Source: Gnetum montanum
Taxonomy: Eukaryota > Streptophyta > Gnetopsida > Gnetales > Gnetaceae
DNA length: 64,000 nt
Direction of reading: 5' to 3'
Assembly: GCA_015680685.1 (NCBI GenBank)
Contig: MNCI01037953.1
Span: 254,175 to 318,174, forward strand
Shown: piece after piece, positions 1 through 11,374 of the stretch
Numbering within the stretch: position 1 is the stretch's first letter
How the letters are laid out: each line of letters starts with the position of its first letter
Notes under the pieces: generated by a model
Database searches by the model: none
The model's input: only the letters and a program-made list of their open reading frames with translations
Told to the model about the DNA's origin: nothing
Position numbers and translations under genes: made by a program

Positions 1-573
1 TGTTCATCTCGATCTTTAATTTTAACAATGCATCACATTCTTGACAGTGGTAGTGTTCTTTCCTTTTTTTGAATTGTTGGTGAGAACAAGATTTATTTAC
101 TTCATTGAGGATAGATATATTTTCATCAGAAGAAGAGGATTCTTTTGGAATTTCTTTTATTTTTTCTTTTCCTTTTAAAGACGCTTAAGTAGTTGAAATA
201 GGAGGAGGTCCTACAATAGCTTCTATTGGATAGTTTATGTTTAGATCCTTGTATGTTTTGGCTAGGAGTCTTGATTTTTCTTCATATTCCTCTAGAGTTT
301 TTGGTTTTTCTTTTTTAAAGCAAGTTTCTATTCTTGTGGAAACATCTATAGGTTTTGATGTATAGAAAAATACTTCCTAAAATATCTTTTTTTGATTATT
401 GTTTCCTATATTTAAGATGATCTTTTTCTACCAAGTGTAGAGGCTGTAGCTGGACATAATACCTTCTTTTCCTAGGTTGATATCTCTTTGGTCTTATATA
501 CTTAAAAAAAATATTCTTGTAGATTTTTTAGCTTAGGGTACATGATGTGGATAGGGAGTCCTTCTATGTCGAT
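1..573 (-). pseudogene. Downstream part of endogenous pararetrovirus-like ORF, decayed
   Basis: Read on the minus strand, this continues the movement-protein-like ORF at 574-1047 through a stop at its end and then through further stops and at least two frame changes. Around 300-150 there is a Glu/Lys-rich stretch, then a proline cluster (about 220-200), a Ser-rich acidic stretch, and near position 40 a short Cys/His cluster (C-H-Q then H-C-Q-E-C). Layout and strand suggest the region after the movement domain of a caulimovirid polyprotein. I cannot identify a named domain here. The remnant runs off the left edge of the window. Confidence 0.35.
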
Positions 574-1047
574 CTATACTCCATATTTAATATTTGTTGA
601 CCCTACTTGAGTAATTTGTTCTCCCAAGGGTAAGAAAGTTTTAATGCTACAAGTATCAAATAATTTAAACATTAATCTAGTACTAATTATAGCATAAATG
701 CTCTTGTCTTGCATATCCAAAGGGATATACATGATGATCATTAGACTTCTTAATAAGCATGGATCATGCAAGGATATGGTGAAGTTGGACAATGTGACAA
801 CTAATGCATCTTTTTCTAAAGTTCCCTTAGCTTGAGTGATGATGGCATCATGAAAATTATTGAATCTTCTATCTATTAATGTAACCCAATAAGGACATTC
901 TAACCTATAATTAAAATGAGGACATATTAAAATATCTATTTCAGCAATATGAATATAATTAAAACCTTCTTTTTTCCATTTATATATCTCTTTCAGAGTG
1001 AAAAAGTTTAATGCTACAGGATGTAAACTAGATCTAGAATTTTGCAA
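574..1047 (-). pseudogene. Caulimovirid-like movement protein domain (endogenous pararetrovirus)
   Basis: This 157-codon open stretch follows the pattern of the plant pararetroviral movement domain (30K-like superfamily). Near residue 30 is a Tyr-Ile-His-Ile beta-strand motif, near residue 57 a Leu-Ile-Asp-x-Arg-Phe motif, then an Ala-Ile-Ile/Gly-Thr-Leu segment and a Phe-Thr-Ile-Ser-Leu-x-Asp strand around residue 90. In an active virus this protein forms tubules through plasmodesmata. Here it is a genomic fossil. It ends in a stop after which related-looking sequence continues, and no coat, protease, RT or RNase H lies in the window. The same strand carries a tRNA-Met primer site upstream (1371-1383), as caulimovirids do. 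A retrotransposon that acquired a movement-like domain is the alternative. Confidence 0.55.
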
Positions 1048-1095
1048 ATTGCATTTAGGTAAACTAAGACATTGAAGAATTGTTATGAAATCTAA

Positions 1096-1287
1096 TTATT
1101 TTTTTGAATAAATCTCTTTAGATTTTGGAACAGGTGGTAAACAAGCTAGTAAAGGATTGTGATAGAATTGAGATAAACGCATAATGTAAGGAGAAATTTG
1201 CAAAGAACCTACAAGTTGATGTGTGTAACCAACCATGATGGTGGTTGATGTCAAATTCGTTGCCTCCTTGGTGCACATCTTACTCAC
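1096..1287 (-). CDS. Short ORF between primer site and movement-like domain
   Basis: A 63-codon ORF on the same strand as, and just upstream of, the movement-protein-like ORF; its ATG lies about 85 bases downstream of the tRNA-Met primer site. The ORF ends about 50 bases before the next one. It is probably the N-terminal portion of the same polyprotein separated by a frameshift, or a leader ORF. No motif is recognised. Confidence 0.35.
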   Translation of the reverse strand: MSKMCTKEATNLTSTTIMVGYTHQLVGSLQISPYIMRLSQFYHNPLLACLPPVPKSKEIYSKK

Positions 1288-1370
1288 CTTCCCTCAGTCC
1301 TTACTGCATGACTTATCCTATTCAGTGATCTATGAACAAAACAACAACCAGATGAATGGCACAAGAGACC

Positions 1371-1383
1371 TAGCTCTGATACC
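1371..1383 (-). other. Primer binding site, initiator tRNA-Met type
   Basis: The minus strand reads TGGTATCAGAGCT, complementary to the 3' end of plant initiator tRNA-Met. Reverse-transcribing viruses and elements use this to prime minus-strand DNA. No LTR end (CA) directly precedes it, which fits a pararetrovirus better than an LTR element. Confidence 0.75.
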
Positions 1384-1579
1384 ACTTTCTTAGAGTTCAT
1401 AGAAAATTAGCATTTTCAATGAAAATAAAATAATGTTAAAATAGATTCCATATACTTAACAAGATACAAAATAATAATAATTTTCTTTTCATCTCTTTGA
1501 AAAGTTAATAGAAGATGAAATACTTTAACAAAACATAAAAATTTATAATATTCTTTGGATTGGTATAAAAAATAGATGT

Positions 1580-1588
1580 CTATTTATA
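1580..1588 (-). promoter_or_regulatory. Possible TATA box of the pararetrovirus-like remnant
   Basis: TATAAATAG on the minus strand, about 200 bases upstream of the tRNA-Met primer site. This is a plausible transcript-start spacing for a pararetrovirus, but the whole region is AT-rich and the match could be chance. Confidence 0.3.
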
Positions 1589-1599
1589 AATGTATAAAT

Positions 1600-2690
1600 G
1601 ATCCTATATTTAGGGTATGTTGCATCATCAAGGTATTACCTAGATCAACATGCTAAAAAGAAAAAAATAGTACTTAGCATAAATGACTTGAATGATATGT
1701 TTTTAGATGAAATTATGTAGCTTGAAAGTAAAACTTTGATTATGAGGAAAGTAACCAAAATGCAAAAAAATACATATCATGATGTAAGATTAGCAACCAG
1801 TGATTCTTATACAGTATAAGGAAGATTAAAATTAGGTGCCTTATTTATATTAATATTTTTAGAAGAAGGCATCATAAATTTCTACTCTCTAGTTTATAAA
1901 TTTACATTATGAGAATTAACATAAATTTCTATATCAATAAAAGAAGCATAATTTTTAATATTATTAGAAGAAGTTGAGAGTAATATATAGTCTAAATGTT
2001 ACAAGTGGATCTAGTAGAGTTGAAGCTACAAATGTAATAACCTAATATGTCCAAGTATGTCTCCATGAGATGCAACAATGCTATTTATAAAAATAAAAGA
2101 TGGGAGTTTGACATCCCATTCTTGAATGTCATAAAAACATGTTCATTCATCTTTTAATTAATCACATTATAATGGAAATACCATAAAATACTTGATAAAT
2201 GAATGACTAGTACATGGAATAAGAAAGAAAAATAGAGAAAAATTTTATTAATAAGAGTGGTATATTGTAACACCCTTTAGGTTATCTTTCCATGCCACTT
2301 AAGCCTTAGAGGAAATTTAGCACTGCCATCATGGTTAGGTTGTCTAGTTGAAGGGGTGATTAGTTCCTTCTTTTCCTACTTCACTCATCTCCAGTCACTT
2401 GCCTTTTTATGCTTTGCAACTCCATGCTAGCATGACCTCTAAACCCTACCTTAAATGACATAGGTCAAATCCATTCCCAAGGGATACATGAATAATTGCA
2501 ACTTCTCATAACAAGGCACCCCTTCATTTGAAGGTTAATTAAATTTTTACAACACATTTTTGCCCTTAACAAGGGACAAGATGTTATAGGGAGCTTGAGG
2601 TTGTGCTTAAACTATAGATAGTTGAACATGTGAAAAATAGAAATTATTATCCTTTGCCTTGACTTAATGACTTATTTAATTAGTTATGAG
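1600..2690. other. AT-rich spacer, nothing recognised
   Basis: I see no coding domain. At 2266 the sequence TGTAACACCC matches the usual 5' end of plant Ty3/gypsy LTRs, but the bases after it do not match a second copy in the window. Confidence 0.4.
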
Positions 2691-5080
2691 AGATAGAGAT
2701 GTTCTCCAATATTGAATTGAATCTAGGCTATCATCAAGTAAGAATCAAAGAAGAAGACATTTCTAATGTAGCTTTCAAAATTAGGTATATACATTATGAG
2801 TTCCTAGTCATGCCTTTTGGACTCACTAATGCGTTTATAATTTGCATGCACTTCATGAATAGTGTTATGCATTCCTACATGGATTAGATTATCATTATCT
2901 TCATGGTTGAAATTATGATATGTTTTATGGGTCAGTAGGAACATGAACAACATCTGAGAGTAGTACCATAGACATTGAGAGAATAACAATTTTATTTCTA
3001 GGCATTAAATTTTTAATTGTACAGGAAGGAAATTTAATTTCTTAGATATGTTGTATTTGGCAACCATATTCCTATGAACCTAGCAAAGATAGTAAAGATT
3101 AGAGATTAGCCAGTTCTAAAGAGAGTTTGAGAAGTTATGAGGTTTCTTAATCTTGTTGTTTTGTATTGAAGATTTTTGTAGCAACCTTCTATGATAGCTT
3201 CACCAAATTACTTAAAAAGAAACATGATTATTAAAATATTTTAAAGAATTAAAGTAGAGACTAGCTTCCACATCTATTCTAATATATTCTACTCATTGGA
3301 AGATGTATAGATTGATGTGTTAGGTGATTACTTTGGTTGTGTACTTTTACAAAAGGGTAATGTAGTGACTTATGCATCCTATTAGTTAGTACCGCTTAAA
3401 TTTAAATGCCAAAAACATGATTTGAAGACTAGCATTTTGTGTTTTCTTTAAAACTTTAAAGATATGATCTATATGATGAATAGATCACATTTTGGATACA
3501 TGACAAAGGTTCACAACATCTAATAAATTAGCCATAATTAACTATGAGACAACAAAGATGGAATAAAGATATTAGTAGATTTTGATTTCATCATTTAATA
3601 TCATCCAAGAAGAGGAAATTTAGTAGTAGATTCCTTAAGACATGTAGTTGGAAAACTTTACAACTTAATTATTTTGTTCAACTTAAAGGATAAAATCCTT
3701 TTCCAACAAGTGACATATTCTTGGTATCAAAAATAGATGTTAGAGTGGAAGGATGATAATTAGAAAATCTCTGTTAAGAATTTAGGATTACTAAAGTTTT
3801 TAAATAAAACATATGTTTTGATGATCCATCATTATCAAATTTTAGATGAGACATATTTAATTAAATATCAGATGTACCTAGGAAGTGACAAGTTGTATTA
3901 GAAATTGAAGAAATAGTATTGGTAAATTAGAATAAAGAAGGATGTTAAAGAGTATGTTGGAAAATATCTAACTAGCTAGAACATTAAAGTAGAACTATAG
4001 AGACCTAGCAAATATTTGTATCCATGTAGTATACAAAAGTGGAAGTGGTGATTGAAAAACATGGATTTTATTATAATTTTATCTCAAATAAGAAATGGAA
4101 AGGATGTTATATTAGTAGTTTTAATTCTTGACCATAAAAGTCAAAAATAATATAGAAGGCAATGCCTAGTCATTTTTGATAGAAAATTTCATATTAAATA
4201 GTGTTCTCATAAGAATTATTTTTGATAGATTTGCTAAATTTACTTCTAGGTTTTGGTAGGATTTTTAGACTTGGATACGTACTAAGTTTAATTTGAGTTT
4301 AGCTTATCATCCTTAAATAGAGAAATAGAAAAAGAGGATAAATAATGTTGTAGAAGATACATTAAGCTCATATACCCTTGAATACAAAGATAATTGAGAG
4401 AACTTGCTATCATTGGTTAAATTTATGAAGAATAATAATTATTACGAAATTTTCAAGCTACCTCATATGAGATTTTATATAATAAATCATGATATACATC
4501 ATTATGTTGAGATGGGATTGAAGATACACTATTGATCATTTCAAATATGGAAACAAGGATAACTAACCGATTCTATATGATCAAGACTATGTTGAGGACA
4601 ACTTAAGGTGGATTTGCAAAGTATGCTAATGTGAGAAGAAGTCCCTTAAAAATTCATTGTTGGGGATTTTTTATTTTTAAATGTATCATAATTGAAGGAC
4701 ATGATGTAATTTGGAAGAAAAGATAAATTGACATCAATGTTTGTTGGTCCTTTCAAGGTATTAAAAAGAATTGAAGAGATAACATATCAAATTATTTTGT
4801 CATCACAACTACTATGGATTCATGATGTATTTAATATATCAATGTTGAAAAAGTATCTTTTATGTTCAAGCCATGTGATAAATTGGCATAATATTTAGCT
4901 ATAACCTTTTGCCAACTGTATGGAGAAACTAGTGAAGATAGTAAAAGAAATGAAAAAGAAGCCTGGAAGTAAGGTAATACCAATGGTTAAGATGATTTGG
5001 AAAAGATATGATGCTTAAGAAGTGACTTGGGAGGATGAATAGAAATTATGCAATCTTTTTTGTTAGGTCTCCAAGGGGAA
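2690..5080 (+). pseudogene. pol: Chromovirus (Ty3/gypsy) pol remnant: RT, RNase H, integrase, chromodomain-like end
   Basis: From 2699 the translation gives the reverse-transcriptase signature [12 protein letters not shown] followed by [11 protein letters not shown]. The reading continues through connection motifs near 3080-3180, an RNase H segment near 3330-3620 (GCVLLQKGNVVTYAS, then YHPRRGNLVVDSL), an integrase zinc-finger/core region near 3870-4500 (YHP motif near 4300), a GPF-type C-terminal segment near 4740-4860, and a chromodomain-like tail (IPMVKMIW, then VTWEDE) near 4975-5040. Stops interrupt every few dozen codons and no gag or protease lies upstream, so it is a dead 5'-truncated copy. 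Several stops sit at positions usually Trp, Gln or Arg (for example IRD-stop-P, ASY-stop-L), suggesting C-to-T/G-to-A decay. Confidence 0.85.
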
Positions 5081-5089
5081 AGATTTCAA

Positions 5090-5584
5090 AAATGGGAGAA
5101 GAAGACAACACCCATGTTCTAAAACACTTTGACCTTGTTTTGCCCCTCGTATATGTGTGTTGATCTAAGCCATGTATGTATTAGTTGAATAGTGTATCAT
5201 TATATTTTTACAACAAAGTTAACCCTTCTTAATATATCTAAGTCATTAAAGTGTTCATTGTAGAGGAAGGAAATTTAATTTTTTTTAGATTTCTTGGATA
5301 AGTGTTATTATAGATATTTAATTTTATCTATGAAGAGAATTGAAATCATAACTTTTGAATGGTCAATTTAGCCTATTTAAAATTAAAATAATATTTTTTT
5401 AAAAGAGATATTATTTTTGGATTTTATTAGGCATCATAGAAATATTTTTTAAAAATTCTATTATATATCACTTGGTAAAAATAATATGTTTTGGAATAGT
5501 GGAACTCTATGTTATGCATGTGAAATTAAAAGCTTTTAATTAAGTTGAGGTTTTAGTGAATCTTGATTTTATTTCTTTTTTATG
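5090..5584 (+). repeat. Probable degraded chromovirus 3' LTR start
   Basis: A purine-rich tract near 5097-5107 resembles a polypurine tract, followed by GACAACACCC (5108), a decayed form of the TGTAACACCC LTR start. The sequence up to the element 1 target site is AT-rich without ORFs, and probably continues at 14,006-14,371. I cannot align a matching 5' LTR. Confidence 0.35.
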
Positions 5585-5589
5585 ATAGA
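5585..5589. repeat. Target site duplication of element 1 (left), ATAGA
   Basis: ATAGA directly abuts the left LTR and recurs exactly at 14,001-14,005, so element 1 inserted as a unit. Confidence 0.9.
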
Positions 5590-6403
5590 TGATGAGTGGC
5601 GAGGTACCCCTACACTCAACCATATGAATATGAGCATGTACACACGATTTGGTCGAAGTTCGCAGATGGACTAGTTGTGGTATCTAGATAGTTACACGTT
5701 GATTGTAGTTTGCTATCTTCTCTCCTGTACTAGTATTTTCTTTGTCATGTATGATTTAGTCTAGAGTGAGGCGAATGATATGATTTCTAACACTAGGCTA
5801 AGTGCGATAAGCATTCATTGTCTCTAGAAGTAGCCTAGTGTTAGAAATCATCCGTATGCATCTTGGACCTCATGTACTACTTCTGGGATTACCAAGTGCA
5901 CATTACTTGAGCATTTCTAAATACACTACTAGGTTACTAAGTAGTTACACTTCAATGTTTTTGATTCAGTCGTACTCATTCCACATTTAACAATAGGAAT
6001 AGTAAATGATAGTAAAGAAATATTAACTAAGAAAACAATAAATAACAATAATAATTAAACAATTAAAACTAAGTAAATGCTGCAATGATGGAGTAATCTC
6101 AATTTTTATTGTCGTTCATGTACATGTCCAAGTATGTCACACTTGAATAAAGGTTTTGTACAATTACAATCATGACACTGTAGGCATGCACTAAGGAAAG
6201 GACTAAAATGAATTGAAAACTGGCAAAAAGAATTTTCTCTAACACTTACTGACTCTCCCCCCTTTCCTATGCACCCAAATGTGGTATTTATAGGCCTACA
6301 CAAGAATCACATATTATGTATTTGATATCATTATCTAGGTTGTGATATCGTGTACCTGATATTGAGGATTCAATATCAGGGACTGGCAAAACACGATTCA
6401 TCA
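5590..6403 (-). repeat. Element 1 LTR, left (3' LTR in element sense)
   Basis: Matches 13,383-14,000 along its length apart from about 200 bp present only here (see the N at 13,460). The LTR TATA box is CTATAAATACC on the minus strand (about 6,283-6,293). It contains a 21-bp perfect inverted repeat (5,780-5,800 with 5,831-5,851). Confidence 0.9.
5780..5851. repeat. 21-bp perfect inverted repeat inside the element 1 LTR
   Basis: Arms 5,780-5,800 and 5,831-5,851 are exact reverse complements with a 30-bp loop. The corresponding part of the right LTR is missing at an assembly N, so I cannot say whether it belongs to the LTR or is a small insertion. Confidence 0.8.
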
Positions 6404-6520
6404 TACCCCCATGACTGAATAACAACTTGCCCTCGAGTTAGAAAAAATGAGAACGAGTTCGATTGATCACACAGTGGATAGGTAGGGATTATTGACTAAC
6501 TAAGAATTACTTATGCTACA
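6404..6520 (-). other. Element 1 3' end with weak polypurine tract
   Basis: The minus strand reads CATGGGGGTA immediately before the 3' LTR start, a short purine run consistent with a decayed polypurine tract for plus-strand priming. Confidence 0.4.
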
Positions 6521-9363
6521 ATGTGGAATTGAAAAAAAAATTAGGAAATAGACATAGACTTTACAAAAAACAAAACTTTTTGGAACTCATGTGGTTTCTG
6601 GCTATGGTGGCTCCTCCATGGGTCTCTTCGTCTTATCTTGTGCTCCAGGTTTTGGAAATGGATGTCTCTAAAGGAGTGCCTAGAGCTTTTCTTCTTCAAT
6701 TTAGGGATCCTGTGCCATCCATGTTGATGTTCCAATGTTTGATGGAGCCAACACCTCCCATGGACATGATAGTTGTGGGAACATTTGATTGGCCTTAGCA
6801 TACCAAGCTACAAACAATTAGCATTCCTCTTCATAGGCTCTAGCTTTGTCCTTGCATTCTTGTAGTCTATGAGCCATCAAGCCAAATCTGACATGACATC
6901 CTTCTATCCTTGGTAGCTAGTTTTGATGACTTTTAATTCAAAATTTTCCACTTCTAATTTCTCTAGTGTCTTCTTGTGTTCAGAAAATTCTATTTCATAC
7001 TTTTCATAGGTGGTTGCTATCTACTTTTCCAATTCTGTTCTCAAGCGTCCTACTATCAATATGGCTAAGTTGGCATACTGCAGGTTTTCCAACTCCATGT
7101 ACTTTGTGAGGTCTTGTATTTGTAGGTCTCAACTTTTCAATTTAGCTTGGTGGACGAAGGCATAAGTATCCAATATGGCCCACCAATCAGCGTTTTGAGC
7201 ACTGAGTGTGTTAATGTGGGCTTTGGCCATATGGATTTCTTTCTCAATCACTTGCTTGTACATCCCCACCTGATCTTTGAAATACTCTTTAAGCTTCTCA
7301 TGTCGCTTGGCCTTATTCTGCCATGCACTTATTTTAGTTGTCGTCTTTTGACAGATCGCACATACCTCCTCCATTCAGAGGGTTCTATTTTCTCTAGCTA
7401 AGCAATTCATATCCTGGTTGATCCTTATTAATTGTTTTCAAAATTGTGAAAAAAGTTTCCTTGAGAATATTCTTTTATTTTTCTATTGTAGTCAACCAAG
7501 GAGTTTATTTTCTTCTTATGAGGCCTTGAGTGCTTTCGTGTGTGCATACATTTGAGCTTGTTCCTTAGAAGCATCCCAATTAGCCTTCTCTTTTTCCTCA
7601 GCCACTGTTTTATTTTCCTCTAGTAATTTATTGAACTGCTCTATCTAGAAGGATTCTAGTTGGTCTGTAGGGATGAATTGGGATGGATCCTGTTGTGTAG
7701 TTTGTAGGGTGACGAGATTTCCTTGGAGTCTTTCCAACTCCTCTGCATGCTCAACCCTGACCTCTACCATGAATAGCTTCTCTTTTGTGAAGATGAGGTC
7801 TGACTAAGTTGCTGTGACATCTTGAGGGATGTCAAACAAGAACGTCATCACTTGTTCTGTCTGCAGCAACTAGTCTAGAACATCCTCATGCTTTGTAGGA
7901 GTCATCGAGGGATTAGCCAAAGTTTGAACATTACGTGCTCTTGTAAAATATGTTGGTGGAACAACATGGACATTAAATGATTCTATTATGTGGCCTATGA
8001 CCACATTTTCTACTCATGCTACATCTTGGTGCTACATGACCACTACTATGGTGCCTTCACCAATTTCTAATTGCACTTGAAAAGATGTAGCATTTTCAGA
8101 GATTTATTGTGACCAGTTTGATTCCCTTCCTCCTATTTTGGATAGAAATCTTACCCTGTGTGCAATTAATTGAGATCATGGGTCATACAACATCATCGAT
8201 GACCCTGAAGAGGTTGGCTTCATCACAACTTCCCCAACTGACCGTTTCAGCGATGGCCCTAAGATGACTCATCGATGGTCGATAGTCCTACGGTGGTGGT
8301 GGGTGGTCTTGCTAGCCTGTAAGTTGTGTGCTAAGCCTTGCTACTTGTTCTTTCTTAGGCTCTAGTGTCTCACCAACACTTTTCCTTGGGGATGGTGGCT
8401 TCAGTAATTCAGCAAATGAAGCATTTTGGGCCTTTCTATGGATGTCATTGGTGTACCCTAGAATTCCAACATGTCAACATAGCTTCTTGATAAGACAAGG
8501 GAAGGGTAATGCGAACTTCCCCATCTTACATTCTTCAAATTGCCCCAAAATTTTTGAAAGATATATATGGGGTAGGTTGGCATTAACCTTGCCCATCAAG
8601 ATGGCACTTCCTCTAGCTGCATATGTGAAAATTCTATTTAAACATTTTGTTGGGAAAATGTGATATGTTCCAATTTTGAAGTAGATTCTCTCTTCAAGTG
8701 TAAGCTCTCCATATGCTTTATCTTCTTTTCCATATGCCCTTTTCAACCATATCTTTCACGCATTAGCATCAGAATGAGTGGACAAGTTAGCAACCTTTGG
8801 CCCTATATTCAAAATATTTAGAACATTTGAAATGGCTTTGGCAGAGAAATCAACAGAAATACCACCAATATTAATGGTGGTTTCTTCTTCTTTGTTGTGC
8901 CAAATTAGTACATCTCTCCTAGGTACCAATTACCACTTTTAGAGAGAATAGGCCATAGTGGAGACCCTTTAAGTCAATCCTTGACTACTTTAGGAGAAAA
9001 CTCAGTAAAAGGTCCAAAGTTGAGTTCCACAATCATAGCTGTTGACATGGATCTTTCATGAATTTCCTAAACACATTCTGGGGACAATGTGAGATGTTGT
9101 CCCTATTCAGGTGCTCCACCATCTCCACCTTGGGCATGTCCTAATTACATAGTAACAGGAGGTTCTTGATGGATGCTGAATGATTGTGCCTCCTATTCTG
9201 TATGTTCCTCAAGAGACACCTAGCCTCTTCCTCTCCTTGGTCATTTGGATGCACCCTAAGAGGGTCCTCCTTGTTGTCCTCTTTTAGGGGCTATCTACAA
9301 TCACACGGAACCATCTATTAGTAAGTCTATTTACAAAATTTGATTTATACCTTATTTCTTACC
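6520..9363 (-). pseudogene. Element 1 accessory gene: plant-transposon-associated protein with coiled coil
   Basis: Read on the minus strand, the segment around 8,900-8,450 gives a protein with INIGGISVDFSAKAISNVL, then a stretch ending GKVNANLPHIYLSKIL and a segment GKFALPFPCLIKKLC. This order matches the 'putative plant transposon protein' domain that accompanies many plant LTR elements (family PF20167 from memory; not searched). Further 3' (about 7,400-6,880) comes a Lys/Glu-rich probable coiled coil, with NADWW near 7,180. A GT-AG intron is visible at 9,362-9,295 (GTAAGAAA to GATTGTAG). Frames change several times and stops are frequent. The role in retrotransposition is unknown. The gene lies in the same sense as gag, unlike its counterparts in elements 2 and 4. 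Confidence 0.6.
9295..9362 (-). other. Probable intron in the element 1 accessory gene
   Basis: Donor GTAAGAAA and acceptor GATTGTAG enclose 68 bp, a normal size for a small plant intron, at the 5' side of the accessory coding region. It is inferred from splice consensus only. Confidence 0.45.
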
Positions 9364-9799
9364 TTAATAAATTCATTTCTTGTCTAGTGTGATTTAGAGT
9401 TAGAAAATTTTACAAAATTTTTCCCTAAAAGTTTTGATATTGAGCCCAATTTTGATTAGGTGACTCCAAAAAAAATTAATTTTCATGGTATGGGTAAAGA
9501 GATAAAATTAATTTAGAAAATTTTTTTAACATTTTTAAGGTCATTTACCCTTTATGATATCCTTCAGAAAATGATGAATTTGAAAAAAACAATGCACAAC
9601 TTGGAGTGTATCCTTCCCCCATGACTAAGGCAAACACTCTGGGTTTAGACAGGTTTGATTGGAGCAAGAATTAGAGCATTAATGAGAAAGATATGGAAGT
9701 TGGAATGATAGGTGCTCAGAGTGTCAGAATTCATGGAAGAAAATTTCAACAACTTCCCTTGCATGAACAGTGAAAAATGACATTGATGTGCATGGTGGG

Positions 9800-9895
9800 A
9801 TCCCTATATATAGTTTTTATAGACGCAATATCGTGTACTTGATAGTATGGACCCAACATCAGGTACCCAATATCATGTCCTTTTGAAAATAGGGT
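9800..9895 (-). promoter_or_regulatory. Internal promoter-like segment resembling the element 1 LTR U3
   Basis: The minus strand carries CTATAAAAACTATATATAG (about 9,804-9,822). Just upstream is AGTACACGATATTG and repeats of the GATATTGGGTAC type. The LTR has nearly the same upstream motifs (GGTACACGATAT, TGATATTG) before its own TATA box. The segment lies about 450 bp upstream of the accessory-gene intron, so it could give that gene its own transcript. Confidence 0.5.
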
Positions 9896-11374
9896 ATTCA
9901 AAAAAATTGATGAATTTTCAAATTTCCAAGGTTAACAATGAAGGATTTAAGGTTAATTTGAAAGGTCTAGGGTAATGTTGAAGAGACCTAAAGGCACCAA
10001 AAGTGTAATGAAGTGGAATCTGGCAATGAAATTCATGAATAGGATGAGGAAAAAGGACATGTAGTGGTGCATAGGAACTTTGGAATTAAAATGATAATTA
10101 ATGAAAGAATAACTTTAGCAATGTAGTACTTGGAGGGTATAAGGTGATGTGGTGATGTGGGTCCTCCACAAAGCAAGTTCCTACCTATCATACCCTTACC
10201 TAACCACACCTGAAAATGTTTTTAGGCACTAAAAGGATTAAATGAAATCCACATTGATTCCATAAAATACACACATGTAGATACTGCTATGATGAGGTAT
10301 GAATTCAATGCTACATAAGACACAAGTCAAAAATACATGAATAGTGAGATGAGGAAAATTGTAGAAGGGATTATAGAGATTGGGACATGAGGTAACTGAC
10401 CCAGGGCACAATGAATCCTGAGTGTAGGGCACGATTAATGTGTCATTAGCTTGTCACTCCAAAATCAAGATCAAGTCCATTCCTCTGATCAGTGACATCG
10501 TATTGTTTCATCCAATGATGGACAACTATAAGAGCACCATGACAGCAAAGCATACGATCATTGGATGAAACAAAGCATAGGAGTGATTTTGGAATTTCTC
10601 TATGGCACATTATTCTTGATCTTTTCTTTTTTTTTCTTTTTCAAGCCGCTTTGGTACTTTGTTCTTTCTAACAGTGAACCAGAGAAGTTGCCAACCTTCA
10701 GGCATGGATGCATGTCTTTCCAGTGGGACACCTAGAACAGCATTAAGTTCCTTTATTGAGTGCCTTTATTACTCTTACTCCCAATTTTCATTAGATCTAC
10801 AAGGATCTTAGTACAACCAGGTTGCTTGATAGCTCCTATAGATGTCACCAAAGAGAATCCACAAGTTCCCTTGATGTCACACCCTGGTCATTCCTTCTTA
10901 GTCTATCATTTTTCACTCTGGGCAAGATGAGCACCAAATTATTTTAAGTTTTAATGATGGAAAGAATATCATCATTCCCAAAGTAGAACCTCTTATTAAT
11001 AGAATGGATGGGTGGATGTTGTCGGCTCACTATCTAAATCAGTAATCACTTGAGACTTGATAGCATAGAACAACACCTCGACCAATGAGTCACATGAGTG
11101 TTTTATTCATAGATGAGATTGCCCATAAAAAGATAAAACAACAAAATAAAAAGATAAAAAATTGGAAAACAAAAAGTTATAAAATTAAAGAAAAGGGGAA
11201 AAAAATTATTAATTTTTCTTGTCAAAATAGAGGATATCCCCCATAATTAATCCTTTGAGTATGACTAGAATTAATAAATGGAAAATTTGGATCCAAGCAT
11301 TTTGGGAACATTGGACTTTGATCATATCCAAACCACTGGGTGTCCTTTGATGTGGTGGTTGGAATATATCCAAA
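9896..11374. other. Element 1 internal non-coding stretch
   Basis: No retroelement domain is visible on either strand. At about 10,503-10,519 and 10,557-10,573 there is a 17-bp inverted repeat (ATCATTGGATGAAACAA type) with a 37-bp loop. Short ORFs here look like chance. Confidence 0.45.

Noticed and set aside
2266-2275. TGTAACACCC as the 5' LTR of the chromovirus at 2.7-5.1 kb
   Set aside because: Only about 430 bp separate it from RT, with no primer site, gag or protease between, and the sequence after it does not match the supposed 3' LTR at 5,108.
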